From positions 1 to 64,000 of the forward strand of contig JAQUQE010000006.1 in assembly GCA_028716225.1 (NCBI GenBank): a stretch of DNA of 64,000 nucleotides, given 5' to 3'. Each line of letters opens with the position of its first letter. Within the stretch, counting starts at the first letter, position 1. The position numbers were made by a program, and so were the translations under genes. Below, one piece after another: positions 43,432 to 53,840 of this stretch. The stretch is from Dehalococcoidales bacterium. Lineage in GTDB: Bacteria > Chloroflexota > Dehalococcoidia > Dehalococcoidales > UBA5760. The notes beneath the pieces are model-generated. The model did no database searches, was not told the origin of the DNA, and worked only from the letters and a program-made list of their open reading frames with translations.

Positions 43432-43811
43432 TCACCTGCGCCGGCTATATACAAACCTCCGGCTATCAAGTTATAATTATAATACTCAGGGTAATATCAT
43501 TCTGCCAGCTTGAAGGACGGAAGATTCAATGTACTGCACCTGGAACTGCTTTCAACGCCATCGTTTTAGAAGCGGGATGCTTCACCGATACCGGCATATC
43601 CGGTAAAGATACGGTTCCGTCTTCAACATCGCAGTCATCATCAGCCGCCGAGACAAGAGACCCTAATTCCATTCTCCATCACTGTTGAAGCGTGCATCAC
43701 CATAATCCCCCTGATATCTGCCGTATTTCCAGTACCTTATTACGCGCGCCAGGCTGCCGATAATATTTTGTTAACGTACATAAAAGGATAGAGGAGAAAT
43801 CAAGCAACCAT
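43432..43811. other. intergenic region without a recognisable gene
   Basis: Between cobU and typA. Two overlapping TATAAT-like boxes (43472-43483) may belong to a promoter, and GAGGAG before 43812 is the probable typA ribosome site. Reading frames here are short and interrupted, and no RNA gene was seen. A 21-codon frame near 43529 has no support. Confidence 0.5.
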
Positions 43812-45626
43812 ATGGAATGCCGTCACGACATAAGAAATATCGCTATCATAGCCCATGTTGACCACGGCAAGACCACCCTGGTGGACGCTATGCTCAAACA
43901 GAGCAGGATATTCCGGGATAACCAGACAATAGGTGAGCTGATCATGGACAGCAATACCCTGGAACGGGAAAAAGGTATTACTATCATGTCCAAAAATACG
44001 GCCGTGGTCTACCGGGGCATCAAGATTAATATCATAGATACGCCGGGTCACGCCGATTTCAGTGGCGAGGTAGAGCGGGTCATCAGCATGGCCGACGGTT
44101 GTCTGCTTCTCGTGGATTCGGTGGACGGCCCGATGCCCCAGACCAGATTCGTCCTCCGTCACGCCCTCAAGTACGGCCTTAAGCCAATCGTGGTCATCAA
44201 TAAGATAGACCGGAAGACCTCCCGGATAAAAGAGGTTCTCCGATTCACCCAGGACCTCTTTCTGGAACTGGCTACCAGCCCGGAGCAGCTTGATTTCCCG
44301 GTCCTGTACGCCAGCGCCAAGGAAGGAACCGCCGTGACCGAGCCCGGCCTGACGGGCAGGGACATCAGTCCTCTTTTCGATTGCATTTTGGAGAACGTGC
44401 CGCCGCCCCGGATCGAAAGCGGTCCCTTTCAAATGCTGGTCTCTAATCTGGACTATGACAGTCACAAAGGGAAAATAGCCATCGGCCGGGTCTGGCGCGG
44501 CAAGGTCTGTCCTCATGACCCGGTGGTCGGCATCGATGCCGACGGAAGCCTGAGCTACAGCGAGGTTAACCAGGTATTCACCTATTTTGGCTTGAAACGC
44601 CTGGAGGTAAGCGAAGCCTGCGCGGGCGATATTGTCGCGATAACCGGAGTCAGGGATGTCGTTATCGGAGACACCATTGCCAGCCGGGAGCGTCCGGAGG
44701 CCCTGCCCCGCATCGAGATCGGCGAGCCCACGGTAGAGATGACCTTCAGCATCAATACCTCACCGTTCGCCGGTCGTGAAGGCCGCTTCGTGACAACGCG
44801 CCAGCTCCGGGAACGACTTTACCGGGAACTGAGCACCAACCTGAGCCTGAGAGTCCAGGATACCGCTAACCCCGACAGCTTTCTGGTCAAAGGCAGGGGG
44901 GAGCTGCACCTTGCCATCCTGATCGAGACCATGCGCCGTGAAGGCTATGAGTTTGAAGTCTCTAAACCGGAGGCAATCACCAAGCTGGTCGACGGCCGGC
45001 TAATGGAACCCGTAGAAGCCCTGACTATTGACACTCGAGAGGGATACATCGGTATCCTGACCGAGATGCTCAGCGAGCGGCAGGCTCAAATGACAAATAT
45101 GCATCATGACGGCGCAGGGAATGTACGCCTGGAGTTCCGGATACCGACCAAGGGGATAATAGGTTTCCGCAGCGGCTTTCTGACCGCTACCCGGGGGGAG
45201 GGCATCATGAACACGGTCTTTCTCGGCTACGAACCCTGGCACGGGGCGATAGTCTCCAGCCGCAACGGTGCCCTGGTGGCTGCCGAAGAAGGCACCGCGG
45301 TTACCTATGGAATCAATAATGCCCAGGGCAGGGGCATGACCTTCATCGACCCGGGCACCCCGGTATACCGGGGGATGATAATCGGGCTCAGTTCACGCCC
45401 CAAGGATATTCCAATCAATGTCTGCAAGGAGAAAAAGAAGACCAACGTCCGCTCATCGACCTCCGATATCGCCATAAAGCTGATCCCGCCCGTCAAGATG
45501 AGTTTGGAGCAGGCCATCGATTTCATCACCGGGGATGAGCTTGTGGAAATCACGCCGAAGAATATCAGAATGCGGAAGAGGCCGCAGCCGGTCCATCGCC
45601 GCGGTGAATTATCAAACACCGGGTAG
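43812..45626 (+). CDS. typA: ribosome-binding GTPase TypA/BipA
   Basis: A 604-residue translational GTPase. The G domain has [15 protein letters not shown], the switch I region ERGI-like [27 protein letters not shown] and NKIDR; domain II and the EF-G-like domains III and V follow, with the TypA-specific C-terminal end ([20 protein letters not shown]). Length agrees with the family. TypA acts on the ribosome under stress and cold. Confidence 0.95.
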   Translation: MECRHDIRNIAIIAHVDHGKTTLVDAMLKQSRIFRDNQTIGELIMDSNTLEREKGITIMSKNTAVVYRGIKINIIDTPGHADFSGEVERVISMADGCLLLVDSVDGPMPQTRFVLRHALKYGLKPIVVINKIDRKTSRIKEVLRFTQDLFLELATSPEQLDFPVLYASAKEGTAVTEPGLTGRDISPLFDCILENVPPPRIESGPFQMLVSNLDYDSHKGKIAIGRVWRGKVCPHDPVVGIDADGSLSYSEVNQVFTYFGLKRLEVSEACAGDIVAITGVRDVVIGDTIASRERPEALPRIEIGEPTVEMTFSINTSPFAGREGRFVTTRQLRERLYRELSTNLSLRVQDTANPDSFLVKGRGELHLAILIETMRREGYEFEVSKPEAITKLVDGRLMEPVEALTIDTREGYIGILTEMLSERQAQMTNMHHDGAGNVRLEFRIPTKGIIGFRSGFLTATRGEGIMNTVFLGYEPWHGAIVSSRNGALVAAEEGTAVTYGINNAQGRGMTFIDPGTPVYRGMIIGLSSRPKDIPINVCKEKKKTNVRSSTSDIAIKLIPPVKMSLEQAIDFITGDELVEITPKNIRMRKRPQPVHRRGELSNTG

Positions 45627-45725
45627 GGCAGGAAGGTCCAAACGGGTTAGAGTTTTTCTCCAGGCAGTGATACGAATTACCGTAATCGGAATGACATGAC
45701 AGTCCAACCATATTCAAACCCTAGG

Positions 45726-46259
45726 TCAGCGCTCGATACCATCCCGGGCGGTAACCCCTGCCTCACTGTAGTGCTTCACCTCTCTCATCTCGGTGACCAG
45801 ATCGGCGGCGGCGATAAGCTCGGGGGGCGCATAGCGACCGGTGAAGACCACCTCTACCCCCTCCGGTCTGGAACGGATTACTTCCAGCATCTCGTCAAGC
45901 GATACCAGGTGAAAATAGTGGCTGGTAATAATCTCATCGAAGATGATGATGTCATATTGCCCGGAGCACATCACCCCCATGGCCAATGACAAGCCCTTCT
46001 GAGCCATCCGGACGTCCTCTTCCCGGGGCGGGTCCTGGACATGAATGAAGGTGTCCTTACCGTACTGCTCGATGGTGATAAAGGGCCGCAGCTTTTTCAC
46101 CCCATCCAGCTCGCCGTAGTGCTGTCCCTTCATAAACTGCCCGATATACGTCTTTAAACCCCAGCCGGCCGCCCTCAGGGCAAGCCCCAGGGCAGCGGTA
46201 GTCTTCCCTTTACCGTTCCCGGTATAGACCTGAACATAACCTTTACCGAGAGAAGCCAT
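45726..46259 (-). CDS. cobO: second cob(I)alamin adenosyltransferase (CobA/CobO paralogue)
   Basis: A 177-residue paralogue of the enzyme at 40433, with GNGKGKTTAALGLALRAAGW, GQFMKGQHYGELDG, DIIIFDEIITSHYFHLVSL and FTGRYAPPELIAAADLVTEM. It carries an EQYGKDTFIHVQDP stretch typical of stand-alone copies. The gene begins 2 bases after the winged-helix regulator, so the regulator and the enzyme are one unit. Two copies may serve cobinamide salvage and repair of inactive cofactor, or answer to different signals. Confidence 0.92.
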   Translation of the reverse strand: MASLGKGYVQVYTGNGKGKTTAALGLALRAAGWGLKTYIGQFMKGQHYGELDGVKKLRPFITIEQYGKDTFIHVQDPPREEDVRMAQKGLSLAMGVMCSGQYDIIIFDEIITSHYFHLVSLDEMLEVIRSRPEGVEVVFTGRYAPPELIAAADLVTEMREVKHYSEAGVTARDGIER

Positions 46260-46261
46260 TA

Positions 46262-47044
46262 TCAGCCTTTTTCGATATTGATCAGCTCGTAGCCGATGTT
46301 TTCCTCTTCCAACCTCTTAACCAGGCGGGATATCTCATCCTCAACACAGAGGAGCAACGGCCTGAGCCCACTCTGGGCAGCCTCGACGGCTGCCTCGGCA
46401 GCACCGTAGAGAGAGAACCTGACACCAGCCTTTCTCAGGATGACCTGAGCCTCAATACCGAGCGTCCCGATGAAGACCCTATCCTTAAGCTCGCTATCCA
46501 GCAGCTTGAGGTCGACCTTCCGGGAGCCGCCCTTCTGAATACCGGGCATACTGAGGATGGTGACCCGGCCCGTCGCTACCGGTACTATCCCCTCGATGTC
46601 GGTAATGCCGGCATCCTCCCCCTGCTTGACATCGGCAACTACCCTGCCCCGGGCTCCCCGGCCGATGCGCCTGGTAGCGAAGAGCAGGCCGTCCTTCATC
46701 TCCAAGCCCACCGGCTGCCCACCGCTCAAATCACAGTCTGCCAGCGCCGCACACACCGAGCTGCCCATAATCGCACTGCGGGCAAAGGAACTATAGGCCC
46801 TGAGCTCACGGAGCACCTTTATTATCCAGTTGACACCCTCATTACTGACCCGATAGCGGGAACGCCCGTCGGAGGTAAGCAGTCCGTCAGCCAACATTCT
46901 TTTAACATAATCCGATACCGCCTGGGGAGTAATGTTAAGCTTCTTAGCGATATGTCTCTGCTGGATATTGGGCTGCATCGCCGCTATCTCCACCAGTATC
47001 TGAAACCGAGTCGCCAAGTTCTTGTTCTGCAGTACCTCTACCAT
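46262..47044 (-). CDS. winged-helix regulator with unknown C-terminal domain
   Basis: A 260-residue protein. Residues about 12-75 form a MarR-like winged helix (QRHIAKKLNITPQAVSDYVK, then MLADGLLTSDGRSRYRVS). The remainder (about 95-260) is an alpha/beta domain with LEMKDGLLFATRRIG, GIVPVATGRVTILSMPGIQK and VEDEISRLVKRLEEENIGY, resembling regulators common in methanogenic archaea; I cannot name the family with certainty. It overlaps the GHKL ATPase gene by seven bases and lies 2 bases before cobO, so it may sense a corrinoid state and control this unit. That is inference. Confidence 0.78.
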   Translation of the reverse strand: MVEVLQNKNLATRFQILVEIAAMQPNIQQRHIAKKLNITPQAVSDYVKRMLADGLLTSDGRSRYRVSNEGVNWIIKVLRELRAYSSFARSAIMGSSVCAALADCDLSGGQPVGLEMKDGLLFATRRIGRGARGRVVADVKQGEDAGITDIEGIVPVATGRVTILSMPGIQKGGSRKVDLKLLDSELKDRVFIGTLGIEAQVILRKAGVRFSLYGAAEAAVEAAQSGLRPLLLCVEDEISRLVKRLEEENIGYELINIEKG

Positions 47045-48483
47045 AGCAGGGGCTCCGCTTCAGAGAGCCGGCCCACCATTTCATCAGCCAGCTTCTCGGC
47101 ATCACTGCCGTATTCCTCGAGTAGGCTCTCCTTAACCCATATCGTAAACAGGTAGCGGATGCAGCGGGCGTCCTCCCGCTGTGAGAGGAGAAACTCCGAG
47201 TGCTCCCGGTTAACACAGATGCAGCCGCTATTCCGGTCGAACCAGCTCCGGGACTGGGCCTTCTCCTCGGGAGGAGAATATAGCCTTAGATTAAGGCTGT
47301 GGACTCCGGCCGGGCCACGCCGGGCGGTAAGCCGACCGGCTGAGTGAGTTGATTCCTCCTTATCACCGGCAGCCGCTGCCACCTTCCTGAGCCGCCGGGA
47401 ACGGTAGGGCAAATCGGCCAGAAGTCCCCGCTCCCGGTAACGCAGGAACCTATCCACCAGCCGCCCTGTCTTACCCAACACCACCTCAAAGCGACGCTCC
47501 AGAGAGCTGGCGCTGATCCTATCTATCATCTCCCTCACTTCCGGTTCGATGCGATACAATTCGGCAACAAACGCCTGGTAGACCTGGTCCGGCACCACCG
47601 CCGTCTTGTCCGCAGTACGCTTCAGGTTATCGCAGCGAATATAACCCTCAAGGCGCTTATCGATCCAGGGCAGCGCCCTGAAATCTTCGAGATCAGTAAG
47701 CAGGCAGACACGCGTACCACCCCGACCGTAAAGGCTCACGGTAGCATCCGCCATATCCCAGGGCAGAACATGAAGGTCAACCGTCACCGAGCCGAACTTA
47801 CCCAGCGACATCACAGTTGACATCGCCCTGATACCACGGTATCTCTTGGGCGGCACCGGCTCGAATTCGTGATTATCGGAGATGGACATCGCGTAGAAGC
47901 CCTGCATCAAATCGTTGGCAAACTCCCTCCCCAAGTACTCCTTCAAGCGTTCCTTGGTGAGCTTGTCGGCCACCTCAGGCAGAATATCCTCCAGGTAAAC
48001 GACCGTACCGCGCCGGTAGTGGGTATGGCGAGAACAACGCTCGACAACCTCGGCCTTTCCTATCTTGAGCCAGGGACGCTTCAGCACCAGACAGCTCGAG
48101 GGCGTGCCGTCGGTATCTGTTGAGGCGATATGCAACTCCTCGGCTACCATAGAAAAGGCAAGGATACCGATACCTTTCTCCCCTTTAAGCGCCATCTGCA
48201 CCTTCTCCGAGTTACCGATATGACCCAAAATATACTTCATCTTATCGCTGTTCATCCCGATGCCGTTATCGGCAACGACGATATTTTTTAGTCTCCTCAC
48301 CGCTCCGTCGATATCCGAAGCGTACTGGAGGTGGATAGAGATATGCTTCTCATCGCCAGCAGCCTGCTGTACGGCATCGGCCGAGTTTTCCACGAACTGT
48401 TTTACCGCCTCCTGGTGGCTGCGGCAGACATTAGCCAGAACCTCGAAGACTCCGGGACCGGTTTGCAGCGTTACCCTGCTCAA
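47038..48483 (-). CDS. stand-alone GHKL ATPase (Hsp90/MutL-like fold)
   Basis: A 481-residue protein with a GHKL ATPase domain at the N terminus: N box VKQFVENSADAVQQA, G1 VVADNGIGMNSDKM and G2 GEKGIGILAFSMVAEE. The layout resembles Hsp90, MutL and MORC rather than histidine kinases, and no phospho-acceptor domain is present. Residues about 200-330 have strand-rich character like a transducer domain, and the C-terminal part (about 335-480) is helical with a basic R-R-x-R-R-L-R patch. Partner and substrate are unknown. It heads a unit with the winged-helix regulator and second CobO. Confidence 0.8.
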   Translation of the reverse strand: MSRVTLQTGPGVFEVLANVCRSHQEAVKQFVENSADAVQQAAGDEKHISIHLQYASDIDGAVRRLKNIVVADNGIGMNSDKMKYILGHIGNSEKVQMALKGEKGIGILAFSMVAEELHIASTDTDGTPSSCLVLKRPWLKIGKAEVVERCSRHTHYRRGTVVYLEDILPEVADKLTKERLKEYLGREFANDLMQGFYAMSISDNHEFEPVPPKRYRGIRAMSTVMSLGKFGSVTVDLHVLPWDMADATVSLYGRGGTRVCLLTDLEDFRALPWIDKRLEGYIRCDNLKRTADKTAVVPDQVYQAFVAELYRIEPEVREMIDRISASSLERRFEVVLGKTGRLVDRFLRYRERGLLADLPYRSRRLRKVAAAAGDKEESTHSAGRLTARRGPAGVHSLNLRLYSPPEEKAQSRSWFDRNSGCICVNREHSEFLLSQREDARCIRYLFTIWVKESLLEEYGSDAEKLADEMVGRLSEAEPLLW

Positions 48484-48600
48484 GATACACCTCCTTAAAC
48501 ACCTTCTCCGGCGTGGCAGGTTTATCTGGCTAAATAATAATGCAGCGGAGAGAGAAAGGCAATAGTCTGTTCTCTACAAGACCACCTTCGTAAATGGAGA

Positions 48601-48636
48601 GGCCAAAAGAAGCCCCGGAAATAAGGGCACCGGGGC
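48601..48636 (-). terminator. terminator after the formamidase gene
   Basis: GCCCCGG (48612-48618) pairs with CCGGGGC (48630-48636), and leftward transcripts then read TTCTTTTGG. It lies 43 bases after the stop at 48679. Confidence 0.65.
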
Positions 48637-48678
48637 GGGTCTGAAAATGATGTCTGCCGCATCGGATCGGCATCCTGC

Positions 48679-49665
48679 TTATCCGGGTAGCATCTTCCTG
48701 GGGAACTCAGCCCCGACCGTAGTCATTAACCGGCCCAGCCCGCTACAGACCTGGTAGATATTGATCCTGAAATCAGGGCAGATGCTACAGAGCATATAGA
48801 CCTCACGCTTACTCATACCGTAGTCCTCTCCCAGCCACAGCACCAGGTCCTTCAGCGCCTGTTTGATCGCCTCTTCAACCGGCCGGTAGCAGTAGACGGA
48901 TATCAGAGACTCCGCAGTCTCCAGACGGACGTTATTCAGCTTCTTATTCTTGATAACATCGCACCTCAGGGTCACCTCGCCGGCCACCTCGTTAGCTATG
49001 CCGGTAACCTCGCCATCCCCCTGAGAAGCGTGCATATCGCCGAAGTACAGCAGCCCGCCCTTATTGAAGGACTGCAGGTACACCCTGGTCCCCTCCCTGA
49101 CATCCCGGCAGTCCAGGTTTCCCCCACCGGCCAGGGCGGAACCGAAACTGGTGGCCAGGCTGGATAGAACCTCCCACTCCGGAGCAGTGGCAAAGGTGCC
49201 CAGGAACGGCTTGAGCTCCCAGGTGTAGCTGTGCCCTCCATAGCGCCAGGTCCCCCTGCCACCGTCATGCTCTATTAAACCGGTATACATCTCATCGCAC
49301 TCTTCCCAGCCGGAGAGCCCGGTAAAGTGGTGCGCCCCCGGAATGGTGCAGGTTACTCCGTTAAGCAGGCTGTCGATCTTCTCTATGGTTACCACCAGGA
49401 CATCCCCTGCTTCGACACCGCTAACGTACACCGGGCCGCAGAGCGGGTTCAGGCAGGCCGGCACCCTTTCCGAATAGGGCGCCATATCCCGGGGATATAA
49501 CCGGCCCGGTTTATCCCTTAGAACGCCCCGGAAGCAGTCCTCGGTCTCGGCAACGAAAGACTCGCCAAGCTCCACTTTAAGGGCGGGCGGTGTGTTCCGG
49601 TCCAGGGTAAAGTGCTTGATTTCATCGAAGTTCCTGGCCCGGGGAATGCGTTTAAGTTTTGACAT
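48679..49665 (-). CDS. acetamidase/formamidase family protein
   Basis: A 328-residue member of the FmdA/AmdA family, which hydrolyses short amides to ammonia and the acid. Recognisable stretches are GDVLVVTIEKIDSL, PGAHHFTGL, GTFATAPEWEVLSSL, GGNLDCRDVREGTRVYLQ and YFGDMHASQGDGEVTG, the last being the metal-site region. The gene sits after serA with 19 bases between them, so they may share a transcript; substrate is not predictable. Confidence 0.88.
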   Translation of the reverse strand: MSKLKRIPRARNFDEIKHFTLDRNTPPALKVELGESFVAETEDCFRGVLRDKPGRLYPRDMAPYSERVPACLNPLCGPVYVSGVEAGDVLVVTIEKIDSLLNGVTCTIPGAHHFTGLSGWEECDEMYTGLIEHDGGRGTWRYGGHSYTWELKPFLGTFATAPEWEVLSSLATSFGSALAGGGNLDCRDVREGTRVYLQSFNKGGLLYFGDMHASQGDGEVTGIANEVAGEVTLRCDVIKNKKLNNVRLETAESLISVYCYRPVEEAIKQALKDLVLWLGEDYGMSKREVYMLCSICPDFRINIYQVCSGLGRLMTTVGAEFPRKMLPG

Positions 49666-49684
49666 ATCCCTTCCTCATCTAAGG

Positions 49685-51265
49685 CTATCTGGTCAGTTTC
49701 ACGATCAGCGCCCGGTGCATATGCGGTATCGCCAGTATCTCCCGGTAGCACTCACCGGGGACAGGGTCATCCAGACAAAGCACCATCATCGCCCTGCCGC
49801 CACGGCGGATGCCCCGGCTCACCTGCATCTGGCTGATATTAACGTCAGCGTTGCCGACAACGGTGCCCATCGCCCCGATCATCCCGGGACGGTCTTCATG
49901 CTCGGTGAATAGCATATAGTCACCCGAGGGCTCTATCTCCAGCCAGTAGTCGTTCACCCGGGTCAGGTGAGTCCTGCCTCGTATTGATGAACCGGCAACC
50001 AGAGTGCTGCCCGATTTGGTCTCCACCTCCACCGTCACCATATTAGCGTAGTTCTCGCAAGTAGTGTCCTTTTCTTCACTAACCCGCAGCCCACGGCTGC
50101 TGGCAATAATATCAGCGTTAACCATATTAACACGCTCCTCGGTCACTGCCTCCAGGAGACCGGCCAGTACGGCCACTTTTATGGGCTGGGTGTCCTCTCT
50201 GGCGATATCCCCCTGGTAGCGGATGGTCAGCGATTTAAAGGAGCCTTCTATCAGCTGGACGGCAATCCTGCCGATTGTAATCCCTACCTGGAGATAGGGG
50301 CCGAGCACCGACATAGCCTCGCTGGAAATCACCGGCGCATTCACCGGTGAACGGGCCGGATGGCCGTTCAGAATTGCCGCTACCTGCTCAGCGATATCGG
50401 TACTGGCGCTCTCCTCCGCCTCAACAGCGGATGCCGCCAGGTGAGGAGTCGTAACTACCTTTTCACACTTCAAAAGGATGTTATCCCGGGCCGGTTCCTC
50501 ACTGAAAACATCAACCGCCGCCCCGGCCAGACAACCGGATTCGAGTGCCTCGTAGAGCGCCTCTTCATCCACGATGCCGCCCCGGGCGCAGTTGATCACC
50601 ATTGCACTGGGCTTCAGCAGTTTGAGCTGCTCACTGCCGATCAACCCTTTCGTCGCCGGGTTTAAGGGAACATGTAACGTGACGAAGTCCGCCGCTTTCA
50701 GCAGGGGCTCCATCTCGACCAGCTTCACCCCCAGCCGCTCAGCCCGGCTCTCCGCAACCATCGGGTCACAGGCAATAACGTTCATCTTAATTCCCCTGGC
50801 CATCTCAGCTACCTCAACGCCAACTCTACCCAGCCCGATAATGCCCAGAGTCTTATTACGAACCTCAACCCCCTTTAAGCTACGATCCCAGATGCCGGAA
50901 TGGAGCATGCCGTGTGCACGGGGAATCTGGCGCGTCAGGGCAAGCAGCATCGCCATGGTATGCTCGGCGGTAGAGACGATATTCCCCTCCGGGGAGTTGA
51001 CTACCAGTATGCCGCGGCGGGTTGCCGCCTCGACATCGATATTGTCCACTCCCACCCCGGCCCGGCCGATGACCTGCAGTCTGCAGGCAGCATCAATAAT
51101 ACCAGCGGTCACTCTGGTCTGACTGCGCACTATCAGCGCGTCATAGTCAGCGATAATCGATCGCAGTTCTTCGGCACCAAGCCCCGGCCGCTCGTCAACC
51201 TCAGAATGCTGACGCAGAATGCCGGTGCCAGCCGGCGCTATCGGGTCGGTAACCAGTACCCTCAT
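49685..51265 (-). CDS. serA: D-3-phosphoglycerate dehydrogenase
   Basis: A 526-residue long-form SerA that starts serine biosynthesis. The nucleotide-binding region has GIIGLGRVGVEVAEMARG; the active site has NCARGGIVDEEALYEALESG with Arg, Glu and a following TPHLAAS His. After the catalytic core come the intervening domain (about 320-445) and a C-terminal ACT domain (EHEDRPGMIGAMGTVVG), which usually senses serine. The start codon overlaps the HIT gene stop by one base. Confidence 0.95.
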   Translation of the reverse strand: MRVLVTDPIAPAGTGILRQHSEVDERPGLGAEELRSIIADYDALIVRSQTRVTAGIIDAACRLQVIGRAGVGVDNIDVEAATRRGILVVNSPEGNIVSTAEHTMAMLLALTRQIPRAHGMLHSGIWDRSLKGVEVRNKTLGIIGLGRVGVEVAEMARGIKMNVIACDPMVAESRAERLGVKLVEMEPLLKAADFVTLHVPLNPATKGLIGSEQLKLLKPSAMVINCARGGIVDEEALYEALESGCLAGAAVDVFSEEPARDNILLKCEKVVTTPHLAASAVEAEESASTDIAEQVAAILNGHPARSPVNAPVISSEAMSVLGPYLQVGITIGRIAVQLIEGSFKSLTIRYQGDIAREDTQPIKVAVLAGLLEAVTEERVNMVNADIIASSRGLRVSEEKDTTCENYANMVTVEVETKSGSTLVAGSSIRGRTHLTRVNDYWLEIEPSGDYMLFTEHEDRPGMIGAMGTVVGNADVNISQMQVSRGIRRGGRAMMVLCLDDPVPGECYREILAIPHMHRALIVKLTR

Positions 51266-51738
51266 CAGAACCCCCCTTTAAGCTTCTCAAAGGTCTCCGC
51301 CAGGGCCTCCGGAACCACCCGAACGTCGGATATCACGGGCATAAAGTTAACATCCCCCTGCCAGCGGGGCACGACGTGGGTATGAACATGACTATCGATA
51401 CCGGCCCCGGCTACCTTGCCCATATTGATGCCGACGTTGAAACCATCGGGATGAAACTTCTCCCGCAACAACTCCAGGCACCGACAGACTAGGACGAAGT
51501 GTTCATTACGCTCTTCATCATTGAGCTCTTCCAGACCGCCCAGGTGCCGGTAGGGGGCTACCAGCAGGTGGCCGGGATTATAGGGATAGGTATTCATCAT
51601 AACGAAGTTCTTGCTGCCGCGGTGGAGGACATAGTTTGCCACATCACAGTCCTGGGCCGGTTTTTCACACAAAATACAGCCCTTTGGTTTCGCCATCCTG
51701 ATGTACTCCATACGCCATGGCGCCCAAATCTGCTCCAT
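51265..51738 (-). CDS. HIT family nucleotide hydrolase
   Basis: A 157-residue histidine-triad protein. The triad is HVHTHVVPRW, and two Cys pairs (CILCEKPAQDC) near the start probably bind zinc, as in Ap4A phosphorylase-like HIT proteins. Members cleave dinucleoside polyphosphates or nucleotide conjugates. GGAGAG precedes ATG 51738. The gene overlaps serA by one base. Confidence 0.92.
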   Translation of the reverse strand: MEQIWAPWRMEYIRMAKPKGCILCEKPAQDCDVANYVLHRGSKNFVMMNTYPYNPGHLLVAPYRHLGGLEELNDEERNEHFVLVCRCLELLREKFHPDGFNVGINMGKVAGAGIDSHVHTHVVPRWQGDVNFMPVISDVRVVPEALAETFEKLKGGF

Positions 51739-51992
51739 CCGTCTCTCCTCACCGCATAACTGATGCTATTTTAATCGACCAGACTTGAGCCGTCAAAGTC
51801 CCGCCGCCGACTCAGGACATAAGTCTCGACCACCGAGAGTAAGCTCCGGCCCGACAACTTAAGCGCCATCATTATATCACAATATCACACCGTCACCTGG
51901 ACTATGCCGGAGGCACTAACACCGTGGTGGCAGCGAATTAGTGGATTACTTCCCTCTCTTTTAACTATAATTAGCCATGGGGAAGAAACGTT

Positions 51993-53840
51993 TTGACCAA
52001 ACTCGATAGCATACTGCACCAGGTAAGCCGCCCGGCCCGCTACAGCGGGGGCGAGTGGAACAGTATCATCAAGGAATGGGATAAGACCGTCATCAGGGTC
52101 GCCCTCTCCTACCCGGACCTGTACGAAATAGGCATGTCTGCCCTAGCGCTGCCCATCCTCTACGAGCTTATCAACAGCCGGGCCGACGTCCTTGCGGAAA
52201 GAGTCTATGCTCCGTGGCCGGATATGGAGGCGGCAATGCGCAAGCAGGGCATCCCCCTCTTCAGCCTCGAGTCCAAGCGCCCGCTCAGAGATTTCGATAT
52301 TATCGGCTTTTCCTTAGGCTACGAGCTGACCTATACCAATGTGCTGAATATGCTGCACCTAGCCGGAATACCGGTACTCGCCGCGGAGAGAGACAGCAGC
52401 TACCCGTTAGTAATCGCCGGCGGCTGCTGCGCCCTCAATCCGGAGCCGATGTCAGACTTCATTGATCTATTCGTAATCGGGGAAGGAGAAGAGGTGGTCC
52501 CGGAGATGCTTGACAGCCTGCGGGAGGGAAAATTGAACGGGGCCAGCAAAGAAAGCTTGCTGCGCCGGCTGGCCGCCATACCCGGCATCTATGTACCCGG
52601 GCTGTACCAGGTACAATACGATGTCAGCGGGCTGTTTAAAGAGATCTCCCCTACTACCGCCGAGGCCAGCCCCCGCGTCGAACGGCGGATAGTAGGCAAG
52701 CTTCCCCCGCCACCTACCCACCCGGTGGTCCCCTACCTTGAGGCGATCCATGACCGCGGCGCAATAGAGATACAGCGGGGCTGCAGCCGCGGCTGCCGCT
52801 TCTGCCAGGCAGGGATTTTCTACCGCCCGGTACGCGAACGCTCTCAGCAAGAGGTGATATGGGCACTGGGAGAGCTTATTTCTAATTGCGGATATAGCGA
52901 GGTCTCCTTGGTCTCGCTAAGCTCGAGTGACTACCCGCACATTGACGAGCTGGTAGAAAGACTCTTCCGCCGCTATCAGGCGGACAATCTTGTCCTGTCG
53001 CTACCCAGCCTGCGTATTGACAACTTCTCGGTAAGACTGCTCGACTCCCTGGCTGCCCATAAGAAGACGGGGCTCACCTTTGCTCCTGAAGCAGGCAGCG
53101 AGAGACTGCGCCAGACCATCAACAAGAATACCAGTGATGATACCATCCTGGAAACGGCCGCCGAAGCCTTTGCCCGCGGCTGGAGCGGCCTCAAGCTCTA
53201 CTTTATGCTCGGCCTGCCCACCGAAACCACCACTGACATCGAAGCAATAATTAAGCTGGTGGAACGCATCAGCATTTTGGGTAGAACGGTAAAGGGGAGA
53301 AGACCCCAGATCAGAATCAGTCTGTCTACCTTCGTCCCCAAGCCCCACACGCCCTTCCAGTGGGTCGCCCAGGAAAGCGAACAGCAGCTATGCACCAAGC
53401 ACGAATTGCTCAAACAGGGCCTGCGCCGTAAGGATGTCCACCTCTCATGGCAGGAACCTAAGGTCAGCTTGCTCGAGGCAGCACTTTCCCGGGGGGACCG
53501 CCGTCTGGGTAGTGTTATCTACCGCGCCTGGCAGAAGGGCTCGGTTTTTGACGGCTGGGGAGAACACTTCAAGTACCAGAACTGGCTTAGCGCCTTTGCC
53601 GAAGCCGGGCTTGAGCCTGCTTTCTATGCCCAACGGCAGCGCCCCCTGAATGAGCCCCTGCCCTGGTCACACATTGATGTCGGTGTCAGGGAAGCCTTCC
53701 TCAAGCAGGAATATCACTACGCCCTGGAAAGCAGGTTAACCACTGACTGCCGTTACCAGGAGTGTAATGCCTGTGGGCTGGAGCGCCGGCAAGACTCATG
53801 CCAGCAGAAGTACCGCAACGTCAGTCAAAAGAGGCGATAG
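51993..53840 (+). CDS. B12-binding-type radical SAM protein (TIGR03960-like)
   Basis: A 615-residue radical SAM protein. Residues about 1-190 form a B12-binding-like Rossmann region ([36 protein letters not shown]). The radical SAM cluster motif is [11 protein letters not shown], and the C-terminal part has [18 protein letters not shown], a second Cys-rich site. It resembles the TIGR03960 family, normally next to a DUF2344 protein, which is absent here. The reaction is unknown; an RNA or protein modification near the ribosome is often proposed from gene neighbourhood. Start TTG 51993 follows GGGGAAG. It overlaps gyrA at the 3' ends by 20 bases. Confidence 0.85.
   Translation: MTKLDSILHQVSRPARYSGGEWNSIIKEWDKTVIRVALSYPDLYEIGMSALALPILYELINSRADVLAERVYAPWPDMEAAMRKQGIPLFSLESKRPLRDFDIIGFSLGYELTYTNVLNMLHLAGIPVLAAERDSSYPLVIAGGCCALNPEPMSDFIDLFVIGEGEEVVPEMLDSLREGKLNGASKESLLRRLAAIPGIYVPGLYQVQYDVSGLFKEISPTTAEASPRVERRIVGKLPPPPTHPVVPYLEAIHDRGAIEIQRGCSRGCRFCQAGIFYRPVRERSQQEVIWALGELISNCGYSEVSLVSLSSSDYPHIDELVERLFRRYQADNLVLSLPSLRIDNFSVRLLDSLAAHKKTGLTFAPEAGSERLRQTINKNTSDDTILETAAEAFARGWSGLKLYFMLGLPTETTTDIEAIIKLVERISILGRTVKGRRPQIRISLSTFVPKPHTPFQWVAQESEQQLCTKHELLKQGLRRKDVHLSWQEPKVSLLEAALSRGDRRLGSVIYRAWQKGSVFDGWGEHFKYQNWLSAFAEAGLEPAFYAQRQRPLNEPLPWSHIDVGVREAFLKQEYHYALESRLTTDCRYQECNACGLERRQDSCQQKYRNVSQKRR

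Noticed and set aside
43432-43811. Small gene or RNA between cobU and typA
   Set aside because: Frames are short and interrupted and no stable RNA shape was apparent.
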